Below, piece by piece: positions 34,830-43,061 of a DNA stretch of 64,000 nucleotides. The stretch is from Planctomycetota bacterium (GTDB lineage: Bacteria; Planctomycetota; Planctomycetia; Gemmatales; HRBIN36). The stretch is taken from NCBI GenBank assembly GCA_014584395.1, contig JACTMY010000013.1, forward strand, positions 1-64,000. Reading direction: 5' to 3'. The notes under the pieces are model-generated. The model saw only the letters and a program-made list of their open reading frames with translations, did not search any database and was not told where the DNA came from. The first letter of the stretch is position 1. Every line of letters begins with the position of its first letter. A program made the translations under genes and the position numbers.

Positions 34830-35687
34830 ATGACACCGCGTGAACCCCTGGCCCTTGGCGTTTGTAGCTGGTCGCTTCAGGTGCGCTCGATCCCGGAACT
34901 CAAGGGCTTTTTGGATCGGCTCGGCATCCAGCGCGTGCAGATCGCATGCGGCGACCCCCACCATGCGGATTGGATCGAAGGCGACCGCATGCCCGAGGCC
35001 GCCCGGTCGGCCGGTTTCGACATGACCGGAGCCATGCTCGGCTTCCCCGGCGAGGACTATACCACGCCGCAGACCATCGCCCGCACCGGCGGGTTTGGCG
35101 ATCCGGCACTTCGGGAAGAGCGGCTCCAACGGTTGCAATGGGCCTTGGAACGAACGCAAGCCCTCGGTCTGACGGACCTGATGTTTCATGGCGGTTTTAT
35201 CCCCGAACCAGGCAGCCCGGACTACACCCCCTTCCTGCAAACGCTGCAGCGGGCTTCGAAATTGGCGGAACCCTTCGGCATCACCCTGGCGCTGGAGACG
35301 GGCCAAGAAACCTCCACCCGATTGCGGCGCTTCCTCGACGACCTGGCCTGTGCCAACGTCAAGGTGAATTTCGATCCCGCCAACATGCTGCTGTACGACA
35401 TGGACGAACCCTTGGCGGCGGTCGAACGGCTCGGCAAGGACATTCGCAGCGTCCACGTCAAGGATGCGAGACGCACCCAGGTGAAGGGAGCCTGGGGCCA
35501 GGAAGTGCCCCTGGGGCAAGGGGAAGTGAATATCCCCGCCTTCGTGAACGCGCTGCATCGCATCGGTTATCGAGGCCCCTTGTGCGTGGAGCGCGAGGTC
35601 GGCACTCAAGACGAACGTTTCCGCGACATTGGCCAGGGTTTGCAGCTCCTCAAGGAATGCGTGGCCCAATTGCCGGGTTTATCGTGA
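34830..35687 (+). CDS. Sugar phosphate isomerase/epimerase family protein (AP-endonuclease 2 fold)
   Basis: 285 residues. The TIM-barrel family signs are ALGVCSWSLQ at the first strand, HGGFIPE mid-protein, ALETGQE, VNFDPANMLLYDMDE with a metal-binding aspartate, VHVKDAR and CVEREVG with a metal-binding glutamate. The pattern fits hydroxypyruvate isomerase/tagatose epimerase relatives; the substrate cannot be assigned. ATG at 34830. Soluble, no signal peptide. Confidence 0.87.
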   Translation: MTPREPLALGVCSWSLQVRSIPELKGFLDRLGIQRVQIACGDPHHADWIEGDRMPEAARSAGFDMTGAMLGFPGEDYTTPQTIARTGGFGDPALREERLQRLQWALERTQALGLTDLMFHGGFIPEPGSPDYTPFLQTLQRASKLAEPFGITLALETGQETSTRLRRFLDDLACANVKVNFDPANMLLYDMDEPLAAVERLGKDIRSVHVKDARRTQVKGAWGQEVPLGQGEVNIPAFVNALHRIGYRGPLCVEREVGTQDERFRDIGQGLQLLKECVAQLPGLS

Positions 35688-35884
35688 ACGAGCTTGACCC
35701 CTTGACTCGCTCCGCGGTCAGCGAACCGGCCGATGGTTGATCATCATGGTTCCCAGGCCGCGGGCAACGAGCCAAAATGAAACGTGCCTGCATCTTCGAT
35801 ATGGTGTATGATCGATGCATCGTCCCCTCACTGCGATTCAATGGGTTCATCCAGGTGGCCCCTCTTGCAAAGGAAGTCAGCACC

Positions 35885-37285
35885 ATGCGTCGTTTGTCGT
35901 GGCCCTTTTTCGTTCTGCCCGTCCTTGTGTTCGGTACGGTTGCCTGGAGCCAGGCGCGGAGCGAGCCTGAGGAACCAAGACCCGCAGCGGTTGAACCTCG
36001 AGCACCGGACGGCGGGGGCGGCTCGGCCCGGCTCCGGCAGCTCCAGGAAGAACTCGACAAGGAAATGAACAGCCTGATCGAGCTGTATAAGCATCTGCAT
36101 GCTCATCCGGAGTTGTCTTATCACGAACAAAAAACCGCGGCGACTTTGGCGGAGGAGCTGCGCAAACTCGGCTTTGAAGTCACGGAAAAGATCGGCGGGC
36201 ATGGCATTGTCGGCGTGTTCAAGAACGGTTCGGGGCCGACGATCATGGTCCGTGCGGACATGGATGCGCTGCCCATCGCTGAGCAGACCGGGCTGGATTA
36301 CGCCAGCAAGGTCCGCATTCGCGATGGCGAGGGCAAGGAAGTGGGCGTCATGCACGCCTGCGGCCACGATATCCACATGACCTGCTGGGTGGGCACGGCG
36401 CGCATGCTCATGCGCTGCAAGGACCAGTGGAAAGGCACGCTGCTCATGATCGGCCAGCCCGCGGAGGAGCGCGGGGCGGGCGCGCGGATGATGCTCGAGG
36501 ACGGCCTCTATGAGAAATTCCCCAAGCCCGACTACGCCCTGGCCCTGCACTGCGACGGCTCGATGGCGCATGGCTACATCGGCTACACCGAGGGATTGGC
36601 CCTGGCCAACGTGGATAGCGTGGACATTACCGTTTACGGCAAGGGCGGCCATGGCTCCGCGCCGCACACGACCATCGATCCCATCGTCATCGCTTCCCGC
36701 ATCGTGCTCGATTTGCAAACCCTGGTCAGCCGCGAGCTGGATCCTTTGGAATCCGGCGTCGTCACCGTCGGTTCGATTCATGGCGGCAGCAAGCACAACA
36801 TCATTCCCGGCGAAGTGAAACTGCAGATCACCGTCCGCAGCTTCAAAGATTCGGTGCGCAAGCATTTGTTGGAGGGGATCGAGAGGATCGCCAAAGCCGC
36901 GGCGGCGGCGGCCCGGGCCCCGGATCCCTTGGTCAAGGTGGACACGTCGGAATTCACCCCCGCCACGTACAACCACCCGAAGCTGACCCGCCGCGTGGTG
37001 GATCATCTGAAGGAGCATCTGGGGCCGGACGCCTTGCGGGAGAAGAAGCCGGCGATGGGCGGTGAAGATTTCAGCCGCTTTTCCAGGGACGGCGTGCCCA
37101 TTTTCATCTTCTGGCTGGGCACCATCGCGCCGGAAACCGTGGCGGAAGCAGCCAAGTCGGGCCGGCCCTTGCCCTCGCTGCATTCTCCTTTCTATGCTCC
37201 CGTGCCGCAGCCATCGATCCAAACAGGCGTGTCGGCCATGACGCTGGCGGTGCTGGACCTGTTTCAATCGCCGCGGAAGGATTGA
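35885..37285 (+). CDS. M20 family metallopeptidase/amidohydrolase, exported
   Basis: 466 residues from ATG 35885 (AAGGA upstream); the longer frame above it has no site. Signal peptide (WPFFVLPVLVFGTVAWS) and a proline/glutamate linker precede the enzyme. Catalytic landmarks: HAHPELSYHE, RADMDALPI, the metal-binding HACGHDIHM, PAEERGAGA with the paired glutamates, GGHGSAPH in the dimerisation domain, and GGEDFSRF near the end. This is the set of N-acyl-amino-acid amidohydrolase/hippurate hydrolase enzymes, which cut acyl groups from amino acids using two metal ions. Export of such an enzyme fits the peptide-degrading neighbours. Confidence 0.88.
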   Translation: MRRLSWPFFVLPVLVFGTVAWSQARSEPEEPRPAAVEPRAPDGGGGSARLRQLQEELDKEMNSLIELYKHLHAHPELSYHEQKTAATLAEELRKLGFEVTEKIGGHGIVGVFKNGSGPTIMVRADMDALPIAEQTGLDYASKVRIRDGEGKEVGVMHACGHDIHMTCWVGTARMLMRCKDQWKGTLLMIGQPAEERGAGARMMLEDGLYEKFPKPDYALALHCDGSMAHGYIGYTEGLALANVDSVDITVYGKGGHGSAPHTTIDPIVIASRIVLDLQTLVSRELDPLESGVVTVGSIHGGSKHNIIPGEVKLQITVRSFKDSVRKHLLEGIERIAKAAAAAARAPDPLVKVDTSEFTPATYNHPKLTRRVVDHLKEHLGPDALREKKPAMGGEDFSRFSRDGVPIFIFWLGTIAPETVAEAAKSGRPLPSLHSPFYAPVPQPSIQTGVSAMTLAVLDLFQSPRKD

Positions 37286-37354
37286 ACGTGCCCGCGGATG
37301 GGAAGGCCAGCCCGAGATGCGTCAGGCCTCGGCAGGGTCAATGCGCGGGCAAGT

Positions 37355-38044
37355 TCAGGGCGAGGTTGAGCCTTGCGGGGGCAAATCGCTGATCGATTTC
37401 AAACCCATCATTTGCAAAAATTTGCGGGTCGTTCCGTAGAGCACGGGACGGCCCAGCGTATTGTCTCTGCCCGCGATGCGGATTAAATGGCGCTCCATCA
37501 ATTGCCGGAGTAGATCGCCGCATTGAACGCCGCGGATGGCTTCGACGTCGGCCCGGGTGATCGGTTGGCGATAGGCGATGATGGTCAAGGTTTCCCGAGC
37601 GGCGCCGGAGAGTTTCGGCTCCGAGGCAGACAGCCCCAGGCGCAGCAGCCAAGGTTGATACGGCGGCTGCGTCAGCAACTGATAGCCGCCCGCGATCTCG
37701 GCCAGGCGAAAGGCCGTTTCTTCTTGCTCATACAGCGCAGCGAGACGTTTCAATGCGCGGCGCACGTCGTCGCCGCCGCTGGCCTGCGTCACCTGAACCA
37801 GCCGTTTGAGCGTCAACGGCTCATCCGCGGCAAACAGGGCCGCTTCGACCAGGGCCATCAACCGATCCCTGGCGAAGGGCCCCGCGGCATGGTTCAAGTC
37901 CGTTGAGTCTTCCTCGGCGACGCGCAGTGCTAGCGGCAGACCCTGCCTGCGCCACGCTCTTGGCTGCGCCCCGGGGCGCGGAAGCACCGGTGAAGGTTCG
38001 CGGAGGGGATGATGGCCGGGAAAAGTGGAAAACGAGCGCATCAT
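37355..38044 (-). CDS. scpB: Segregation and condensation protein B
   Basis: 229 residues from ATG 38044 (a second ATG follows). After a poorly conserved leader of about 60 residues the ScpB winged-helix pair is clear: ALVEAALFAADEPLTLKRL, then AIAGGYQLLTQPPY-like strands, and LSGAARETLTIIAYRQPITRADVEAIRGV, the family signature. ScpB with ScpA forms the kleisin complex of bacterial SMC, which acts in chromosome segregation. No scpA or smc is adjacent. Confidence 0.9.
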   Translation of the reverse strand: MMRSFSTFPGHHPLREPSPVLPRPGAQPRAWRRQGLPLALRVAEEDSTDLNHAAGPFARDRLMALVEAALFAADEPLTLKRLVQVTQASGGDDVRRALKRLAALYEQEETAFRLAEIAGGYQLLTQPPYQPWLLRLGLSASEPKLSGAARETLTIIAYRQPITRADVEAIRGVQCGDLLRQLMERHLIRIAGRDNTLGRPVLYGTTRKFLQMMGLKSISDLPPQGSTSP

Positions 38045-38248
38045 GGGTTTGTGACATCCTTGTATCAATGAAGCCGGCCCGAGGAAAGCAGATTCGAGAG
38101 GACAAGGGCTCATGGGAACGCGGGCACAACCCGGCCAAACCGGGCAAGAATCCCCTAGCCGATGCCTTCCAGCAATCGTAGAGTATGCCCCGTACCCGAC
38201 TCGTTGGGAAGGTCGATCCATCGCTGCTTCGCAAAGGCTTGCCCCCAG

Positions 38249-39412
38249 ATGTACGAGTGGATTGTCGCCTATTGGACGCCCATTATCGCGATTATCGCGG
38301 CAGCCCTGCTCATGGGCTTGATGTTGGTGCAGGCCATCATCTTTGTTTGGCTGGAGCGCAAGGTCGCGGGACGCATTCAGGATCGGCTCGGACCGACCCG
38401 CGTCGGCGGCAAATTCGGCTGGCTGCAAACCTTGGCGGACGGCATCAAACTGCTGACCAAGGAAGACTTCATCCCCGACGCTGCCGACCAATTCCTCTTC
38501 CGCCTGGCTCCCTATCTAACCGTCGTCGGCTCTTTCCTGACCTTCATGCTGCTGCCTTTCGGCTTGGGCATCATCGCCTTGGAGAGCAACATCGCGGCCT
38601 TTTTCTTCTTGGCCGTGCTCTCCACCGAAGTTTTCGGCGTGATCATGGCGGGCTACGGCTCGGGCAGCAAATGGTCGCTGTTTGGCGGTATGCGCGAAGC
38701 TGCCCAGATGGTCAGTTATGAGGTGCCCCGGGCGATGTGCGTTATCATCCCGGTCATGATCGCAGGGACTTTGAACCTCATGCTCATCGGCCGGCAGCAG
38801 GAAGGATTCATCTGGGAGTGGTATCTTTTCCACGATCCCTTCACGTTCCTGGCCTTTTGGGTCTTCTTCGTCATCGTGGTGGCGAGCTGCAAACGCGCAC
38901 CGTTTGATTTGGCCGAGGCCGAGTCGGAATTGGTGGCGGGGTTCCACACGGAATACAGCGGCTTTCGCTGGCTGCTCTTATTCATGGCCGAATATGGCTC
39001 GATGTTCACGACAAGCGCCCTGGCGGTGGTGCTCTTCCTGGGCGGCTGGCATACCGGACTTTTCCCCAAGGATTTGACCCATTATCTGGGACCGCTGGGC
39101 AACGTGATCAACGTGATCGTCTTCTTGACCAAAGGCTGGCTGCTCGTCTTCGTGATGATGTGGGTCCGGTGGACGCTGCCCCGGCTGCGCATCGATCAGG
39201 TCATGACGACCGGATTGAAATATCTGTTGCCGATGAGCGCGGCGTTGTTGCTGGGGGCCAGCTTGTATCCGTTGCTGTGGAACACGTTCATTCCCACGGC
39301 CTGGCAGTTTCGCGATCCGCCAGCCATCCCCGCCGGCCCGGCGCCGCTCAAGCCCGCGTCGGTCAGCGGCCCCGTGAACGAACCCGCGTCCGTCGCGGCC
39401 GTGAAACCCTAG
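38249..39412 (+). CDS. nuoH: NADH-quinone oxidoreductase subunit H
   Basis: 387 residues, about eight to nine membrane helices. Family motifs: FVWLERKVAGRIQDRLGPTR, RVGGKFGWLQTLADGIKLL, ERAPFDLAEAESELVAGF-type region (here CKRAPFDLAEAESELVAGFH) and TEYSGFRW. NuoH joins the quinone-binding site to the membrane arm of complex I. A proline/alanine-rich tail of about 30 residues extends past the usual end. ATG 38249. First gene of the membrane-arm operon; nuoJ follows after 15 bases with no nuoI between. Confidence 0.95.
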   Translation: MYEWIVAYWTPIIAIIAAALLMGLMLVQAIIFVWLERKVAGRIQDRLGPTRVGGKFGWLQTLADGIKLLTKEDFIPDAADQFLFRLAPYLTVVGSFLTFMLLPFGLGIIALESNIAAFFFLAVLSTEVFGVIMAGYGSGSKWSLFGGMREAAQMVSYEVPRAMCVIIPVMIAGTLNLMLIGRQQEGFIWEWYLFHDPFTFLAFWVFFVIVVASCKRAPFDLAEAESELVAGFHTEYSGFRWLLLFMAEYGSMFTTSALAVVLFLGGWHTGLFPKDLTHYLGPLGNVINVIVFLTKGWLLVFVMMWVRWTLPRLRIDQVMTTGLKYLLPMSAALLLGASLYPLLWNTFIPTAWQFRDPPAIPAGPAPLKPASVSGPVNEPASVAAVKP

Positions 39413-39427
39413 TCGAGTGAAGTCTCC

Positions 39428-40036
39428 ATGACGTTTGAAGAGTTTCTGTTCTGGAGCCTGGCCCTGATCACCTGCATCTCCGCCATCGCGGTGGCGGCGT
39501 CGCAGAACATCGTCCGGGCTGCCGTGTGGCTGCTCTTTACCCTGGCGGGGGTGTCGTGCCTTTACCTGCTTCTGGGAGCGGACTTCGTCGGCGCCGTGCA
39601 GTTGATCGTCTACGTCGGCGGCATCCTAATCCTGGTCGTCTTTGGCGTCATGCTCACCAACCAGGGACCGTTCGTGAACATGAAAACCTCGGCCGGAGAG
39701 TGGGCCATTTCACTGGTCGTGGGGCTGCTCATGCTGGGATTGCTCCTGGGGTGCATCTTTGCCGCCAACTGGACGGAACTGCAAGAGACCCTGGTCGTGG
39801 ATGACGCGGCCACCTCCCGCTCGGCCAACGATCTCGGCCTGGCGCTGCTGGGCGTCGCTCAGCCGACGGTGGTGCCGGATGCCCAGGCGCCGAAGCTCAA
39901 CGTTCTCCCGCAACAAAAGAAAACGCCCGTGGCGTATCTCTTCCCGTTCGAAATAGTGTCGGTTCACCTGGTTGTGGTGCTGGTGGGGGCAGCTTATTTG
40001 GCCCGAGCCAAGCGCCGTCGGAGAACAGCGGCATGA
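39428..40036 (+). CDS. nuoJ: NADH-quinone oxidoreductase subunit J
   Basis: 202 residues, five membrane helices. AAVWLLFTLAGVSCLYLLLGADFVGAVQLIVYVGGILIL contains the pi-bulge helix typical of NuoJ. Its stop overlaps the nuoK start (ATGA at 40033-40036), so the two are translationally coupled. A polar loop of about 50 residues lies before the last helix. Confidence 0.93.
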   Translation: MTFEEFLFWSLALITCISAIAVAASQNIVRAAVWLLFTLAGVSCLYLLLGADFVGAVQLIVYVGGILILVVFGVMLTNQGPFVNMKTSAGEWAISLVVGLLMLGLLLGCIFAANWTELQETLVVDDAATSRSANDLGLALLGVAQPTVVPDAQAPKLNVLPQQKKTPVAYLFPFEIVSVHLVVVLVGAAYLARAKRRRRTAA

Positions 40037-40341
40037 TCGGCTTGGAACATTATTTGATCGTGGGGGCGGTGCTCTTCATCGCCGGCATTGCCTGCATGGC
40101 CGGGAAGCGCAACGCCATCGGCGTGTTGATCGGCGTGGAAATGGTGCTCAACGGGGCGAACGTGAATTTCGTGGCCTTTGCCCGCTACAACCGCAACCTG
40201 GCTCTGGAAGGACAGATCTTCGCTCTGTTCACGATCGTGCTCGCGGCGGCGGAGGCGGCCATCGCCCTGGCCATCGTCCTGAATTTCTACAACAACCACG
40301 TCAGCGTGGACGTGGATGCGGCTGAGGAGCTGAAAGGATGA
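40033..40341 (+). CDS. nuoK: NADH-quinone oxidoreductase subunit K
   Basis: 102 residues, three membrane helices, normal length. GLEHYLIVGAVLFIAG, IGVEMVLNGANVNFVAF with the conserved glutamate, and EAAIALAIVLNFYNN. Overlaps nuoJ and nuoL by ATGA at both ends, a tightly coupled arrangement. Confidence 0.95.
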   Translation: MIGLEHYLIVGAVLFIAGIACMAGKRNAIGVLIGVEMVLNGANVNFVAFARYNRNLALEGQIFALFTIVLAAAEAAIALAIVLNFYNNHVSVDVDAAEELKG

Positions 40342-43055
40342 GCATGTCGCCCGGGATGCTATACGTCATAGCGACCTTGTTGCCGCTGCTGTCCTTTGTC
40401 CTCCTGTTCCTGGGCGGCAAGCGCTGGCCGGCCAAGACGGGCGCCTGGATCGCCATCGGCGCCATCGGCGGGGCGTTTCTCTGTGCAGCCTTCGGCTTCG
40501 TCACTTACCTGACCGAGTCCGCCCACCGGCACGCCGCGGATTCAGCTCAGCGGGCCGTCCATGCGACCAAGCCTCACGATGATCACGATCACGAGCCTGC
40601 CGCTCCCAAGGCCACCCAGCCGAATTCGACGGCGGCGACGAAGCCCGAGACGCATGCCGATCACGATCATCGACACGATCACAAGGAAGCCCCCAAGCCC
40701 GCCGCCGGCCATGACGATCTCGGACATGGCCAGGGGCACGGCGACAGCCACGGCCATCACGAACAACTGGTCTGGAAGGATTCCTTCTCTTGGCTGTACC
40801 TGACCGGCTACAACCCCAAGACCGACGCCATGGATTTGCGGCTAGGCTACATGATCGACCGCCTGGCCGCCTTGATGTTCTTGATGGTTACCTTCATCGC
40901 CATGTTGATCCACATCTTTGCCATGGGTTACATGAGCGAAGAACTCCAAGAAACCGTGGACGACCATCAAGCCCATGTCACGCGCAAGGGGCGGTTTCCC
41001 CGGTTCTTCATGTGGTTTTCCTTGTTCAGTTTTTCGATGCTGAACCTCATCATTGCCGACAATCTGTTTCAGATTTTCATCAGTTGGGAGTTGGTCGGCA
41101 TTTGCTCTTTTGGGTTAATCGGTTTCTATTACGAAAGGCAATCGGCCAGCGACGCCGCCAACAAGGCCTTCATTACCAACCGCGTCGGCGACGCCGGTTT
41201 CATCATCGGCATCCTGATCCTGTGGACCTACACGGGCACGCTCAACTTCAGCAGCACGTCGGAGATGGTCAAGGATGAAGCCGGCGAAACGCAAATCGTC
41301 TTCCAGCAGCTCAGCTTCTTCGACGTGCTCCGCGCTCCGAAGGCGGACGCCCATGATCCGATCCCCCAGGCGGGGCAGGTCGTGCGCGTGAACGAAGCCA
41401 AATCGCCGCGGGGCAGGCGGATGTGGCAAATTGCCGAGAATGGCTCCCACGTCGTGCTCTGGGACAAGGAGCTGCAAAACAGCCACTTCCATGGTCCGAA
41501 TGCGAATCAGCAGCTCAAGCCATATGATCCCGCGAATGTCCGCGGGGATGACCATGGCGACCCTGGCGTCAAGACGATGCCTTATTGGATGTTGGTCGTG
41601 GCCGGGGCGGGCATCTTTCTGGGCTGCGTGGGCAAGTCGGCGCAATTCCCGCTGCAGGTCTGGCTGCCGGACGCCATGGAAGGTCCGACGCCGGTCTCCG
41701 CGCTGGTCCATTCGGCGACGATGGTCGCCGCGGGTGTTTACCTCGTGGGCAGGGTGTTTCCCGTCTTCGTGCCGGAAGTGCTGCTGATCATCGCTTACTG
41801 CGGCGGCATCACGCTCTTCGTGGCGGCCACCATCGCCATCGTGCAGACCGACATTAAAAAAGTCCTGGCCTATTCCACCGTCAGTCAGCTTGGCTTCATG
41901 ATGCTGGCCCTGGGCGTCGGCGGTTGGGTGGCGGGCTTGTTCCACCTGCTGACCCACGCCTTCTTCAAGGCTTTGCTCTTCCTCTGTTCCGGCAGCGTGA
42001 TCCACGGCTGCCATCACGAGCAAGACATGACCAAGATGGGCGGCCTGCACCACAAGATGAAGATCACCTCGCTGACGATGCTCGTCGGCGTGCTGGCCAT
42101 CTGCGGCACGCCGCTGTTCACCGGCTGGTATTCCAAGGACGCGATCCTCGTCAGCGCCCTCAGCTTCGTGTCGCTCAATCCCAAGCACTTCCTCTTGTTC
42201 CTGCTGCCCCTCATCACGGCGGGCATCACGGCTTTTTACATGTTTCGCCTGTGGTTCATGACCTTCGCCGGTAAGCCGCGGGATGAGCACGTGTATGAGC
42301 ATGCTCATGAGTCGCCGTGGGTGATGACCGTGCCGTTGATCTTGCTGGCGATCTGCAGCGTGGTCGTGGCCTGGGGCAGCAAGCCCTGGGAAGTGCAAGG
42401 CAGCGCCATGGAACATTATCTGCACCATGGGCAGCCGGCGAGTGTGACCCTGGACACGGGGTTGAATCTCAACATTGCTGCCTTGCAAGCCGAGGGCAAT
42501 GCCGCACGGGGGCACAATCATCTGGCCAATTCCTTCGCCAAGGATAGCTGGCTGCATCCGCTGACGAGCCGCATGGAGGCGGGTCCCCACGACGTGGCCG
42601 GGATGCTGGCCTTGTTGTCCGCCTTCATCGGCGTGATCATGGCCTTCTGCATTTATTTCTGGAAATTCCTGGACGCGGCGGAGAACAAGCAGCGCTTCAA
42701 GGGACTGTATCAACTCTTCACGAATCTCTGGTACTTCGACCATCTCTACAGCGCCTTGCTGGTTCGGCCGGCCGTGGTCGTCGGCCATTGGTGCAAGTAT
42801 TTCGATTTGACCGTCATTGATGGCTTTATCCATTCGGCGGCCCGAAGCACGGTGCTGTTCACGAAACTGAACGGTAAGTTCGACTTGGGCATTATCGATG
42901 GGATGGTCAACTTGACCGGAAATGTCATCTTCGGGATCGGGGCTTGGCTCAAGGGGTTTCAAACCGGCTCCATCCGCAACTACATCCTGTTCATGGCCGT
43001 GGCCGCCGTTGGCTTGTTTGCGTTGTTGTCCTATGTCGTCGCACTGGCAGGGTAA
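40338..43055 (+). CDS. nuoL: NADH-quinone oxidoreductase subunit L, with histidine-rich insertion
   Basis: 905 residues, against roughly 610-650 usually. The core is clear: two N-terminal helices, ISWELVGICSFGLIGFYY, the proton-channel block GKSAQFPLQVWLPDAMEGPT with VSALVHSATMV, and the long C-terminal part carrying the lateral helix. Three insertions explain the extra length. Residues about 62-147 form a loop with 17 histidines and many D, G and K (for example HDDHDHE and HADHDHRHDH), sited between helices 2 and 3 on the presumed periplasmic side. Residues about 330-420 add a polar segment with HFHGPN. A further stretch lies near 700-760. NuoL is an antiporter-like proton-pumping subunit. 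ATGA overlap with nuoK; nuoM starts 7 bases later. Confidence 0.93.
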   Translation: MSMSPGMLYVIATLLPLLSFVLLFLGGKRWPAKTGAWIAIGAIGGAFLCAAFGFVTYLTESAHRHAADSAQRAVHATKPHDDHDHEPAAPKATQPNSTAATKPETHADHDHRHDHKEAPKPAAGHDDLGHGQGHGDSHGHHEQLVWKDSFSWLYLTGYNPKTDAMDLRLGYMIDRLAALMFLMVTFIAMLIHIFAMGYMSEELQETVDDHQAHVTRKGRFPRFFMWFSLFSFSMLNLIIADNLFQIFISWELVGICSFGLIGFYYERQSASDAANKAFITNRVGDAGFIIGILILWTYTGTLNFSSTSEMVKDEAGETQIVFQQLSFFDVLRAPKADAHDPIPQAGQVVRVNEAKSPRGRRMWQIAENGSHVVLWDKELQNSHFHGPNANQQLKPYDPANVRGDDHGDPGVKTMPYWMLVVAGAGIFLGCVGKSAQFPLQVWLPDAMEGPTPVSALVHSATMVAAGVYLVGRVFPVFVPEVLLIIAYCGGITLFVAATIAIVQTDIKKVLAYSTVSQLGFMMLALGVGGWVAGLFHLLTHAFFKALLFLCSGSVIHGCHHEQDMTKMGGLHHKMKITSLTMLVGVLAICGTPLFTGWYSKDAILVSALSFVSLNPKHFLLFLLPLITAGITAFYMFRLWFMTFAGKPRDEHVYEHAHESPWVMTVPLILLAICSVVVAWGSKPWEVQGSAMEHYLHHGQPASVTLDTGLNLNIAALQAEGNAARGHNHLANSFAKDSWLHPLTSRMEAGPHDVAGMLALLSAFIGVIMAFCIYFWKFLDAAENKQRFKGLYQLFTNLWYFDHLYSALLVRPAVVVGHWCKYFDLTVIDGFIHSAARSTVLFTKLNGKFDLGIIDGMVNLTGNVIFGIGAWLKGFQTGSIRNYILFMAVAAVGLFALLSYVVALAG

Positions 43056-43061
43056 GCTAAC

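Noticed and set aside
39413..39427. A hidden nuoI between nuoH and nuoJ
   Set aside because: The gap is only 15 bases, so nuoI is truly absent here.
41115..42962. 615-codon open frame on the minus strand
   Set aside because: Antisense to nuoL. The plus-strand protein carries conserved NuoL motifs; the minus frame is a by-product of GC-rich codon usage.
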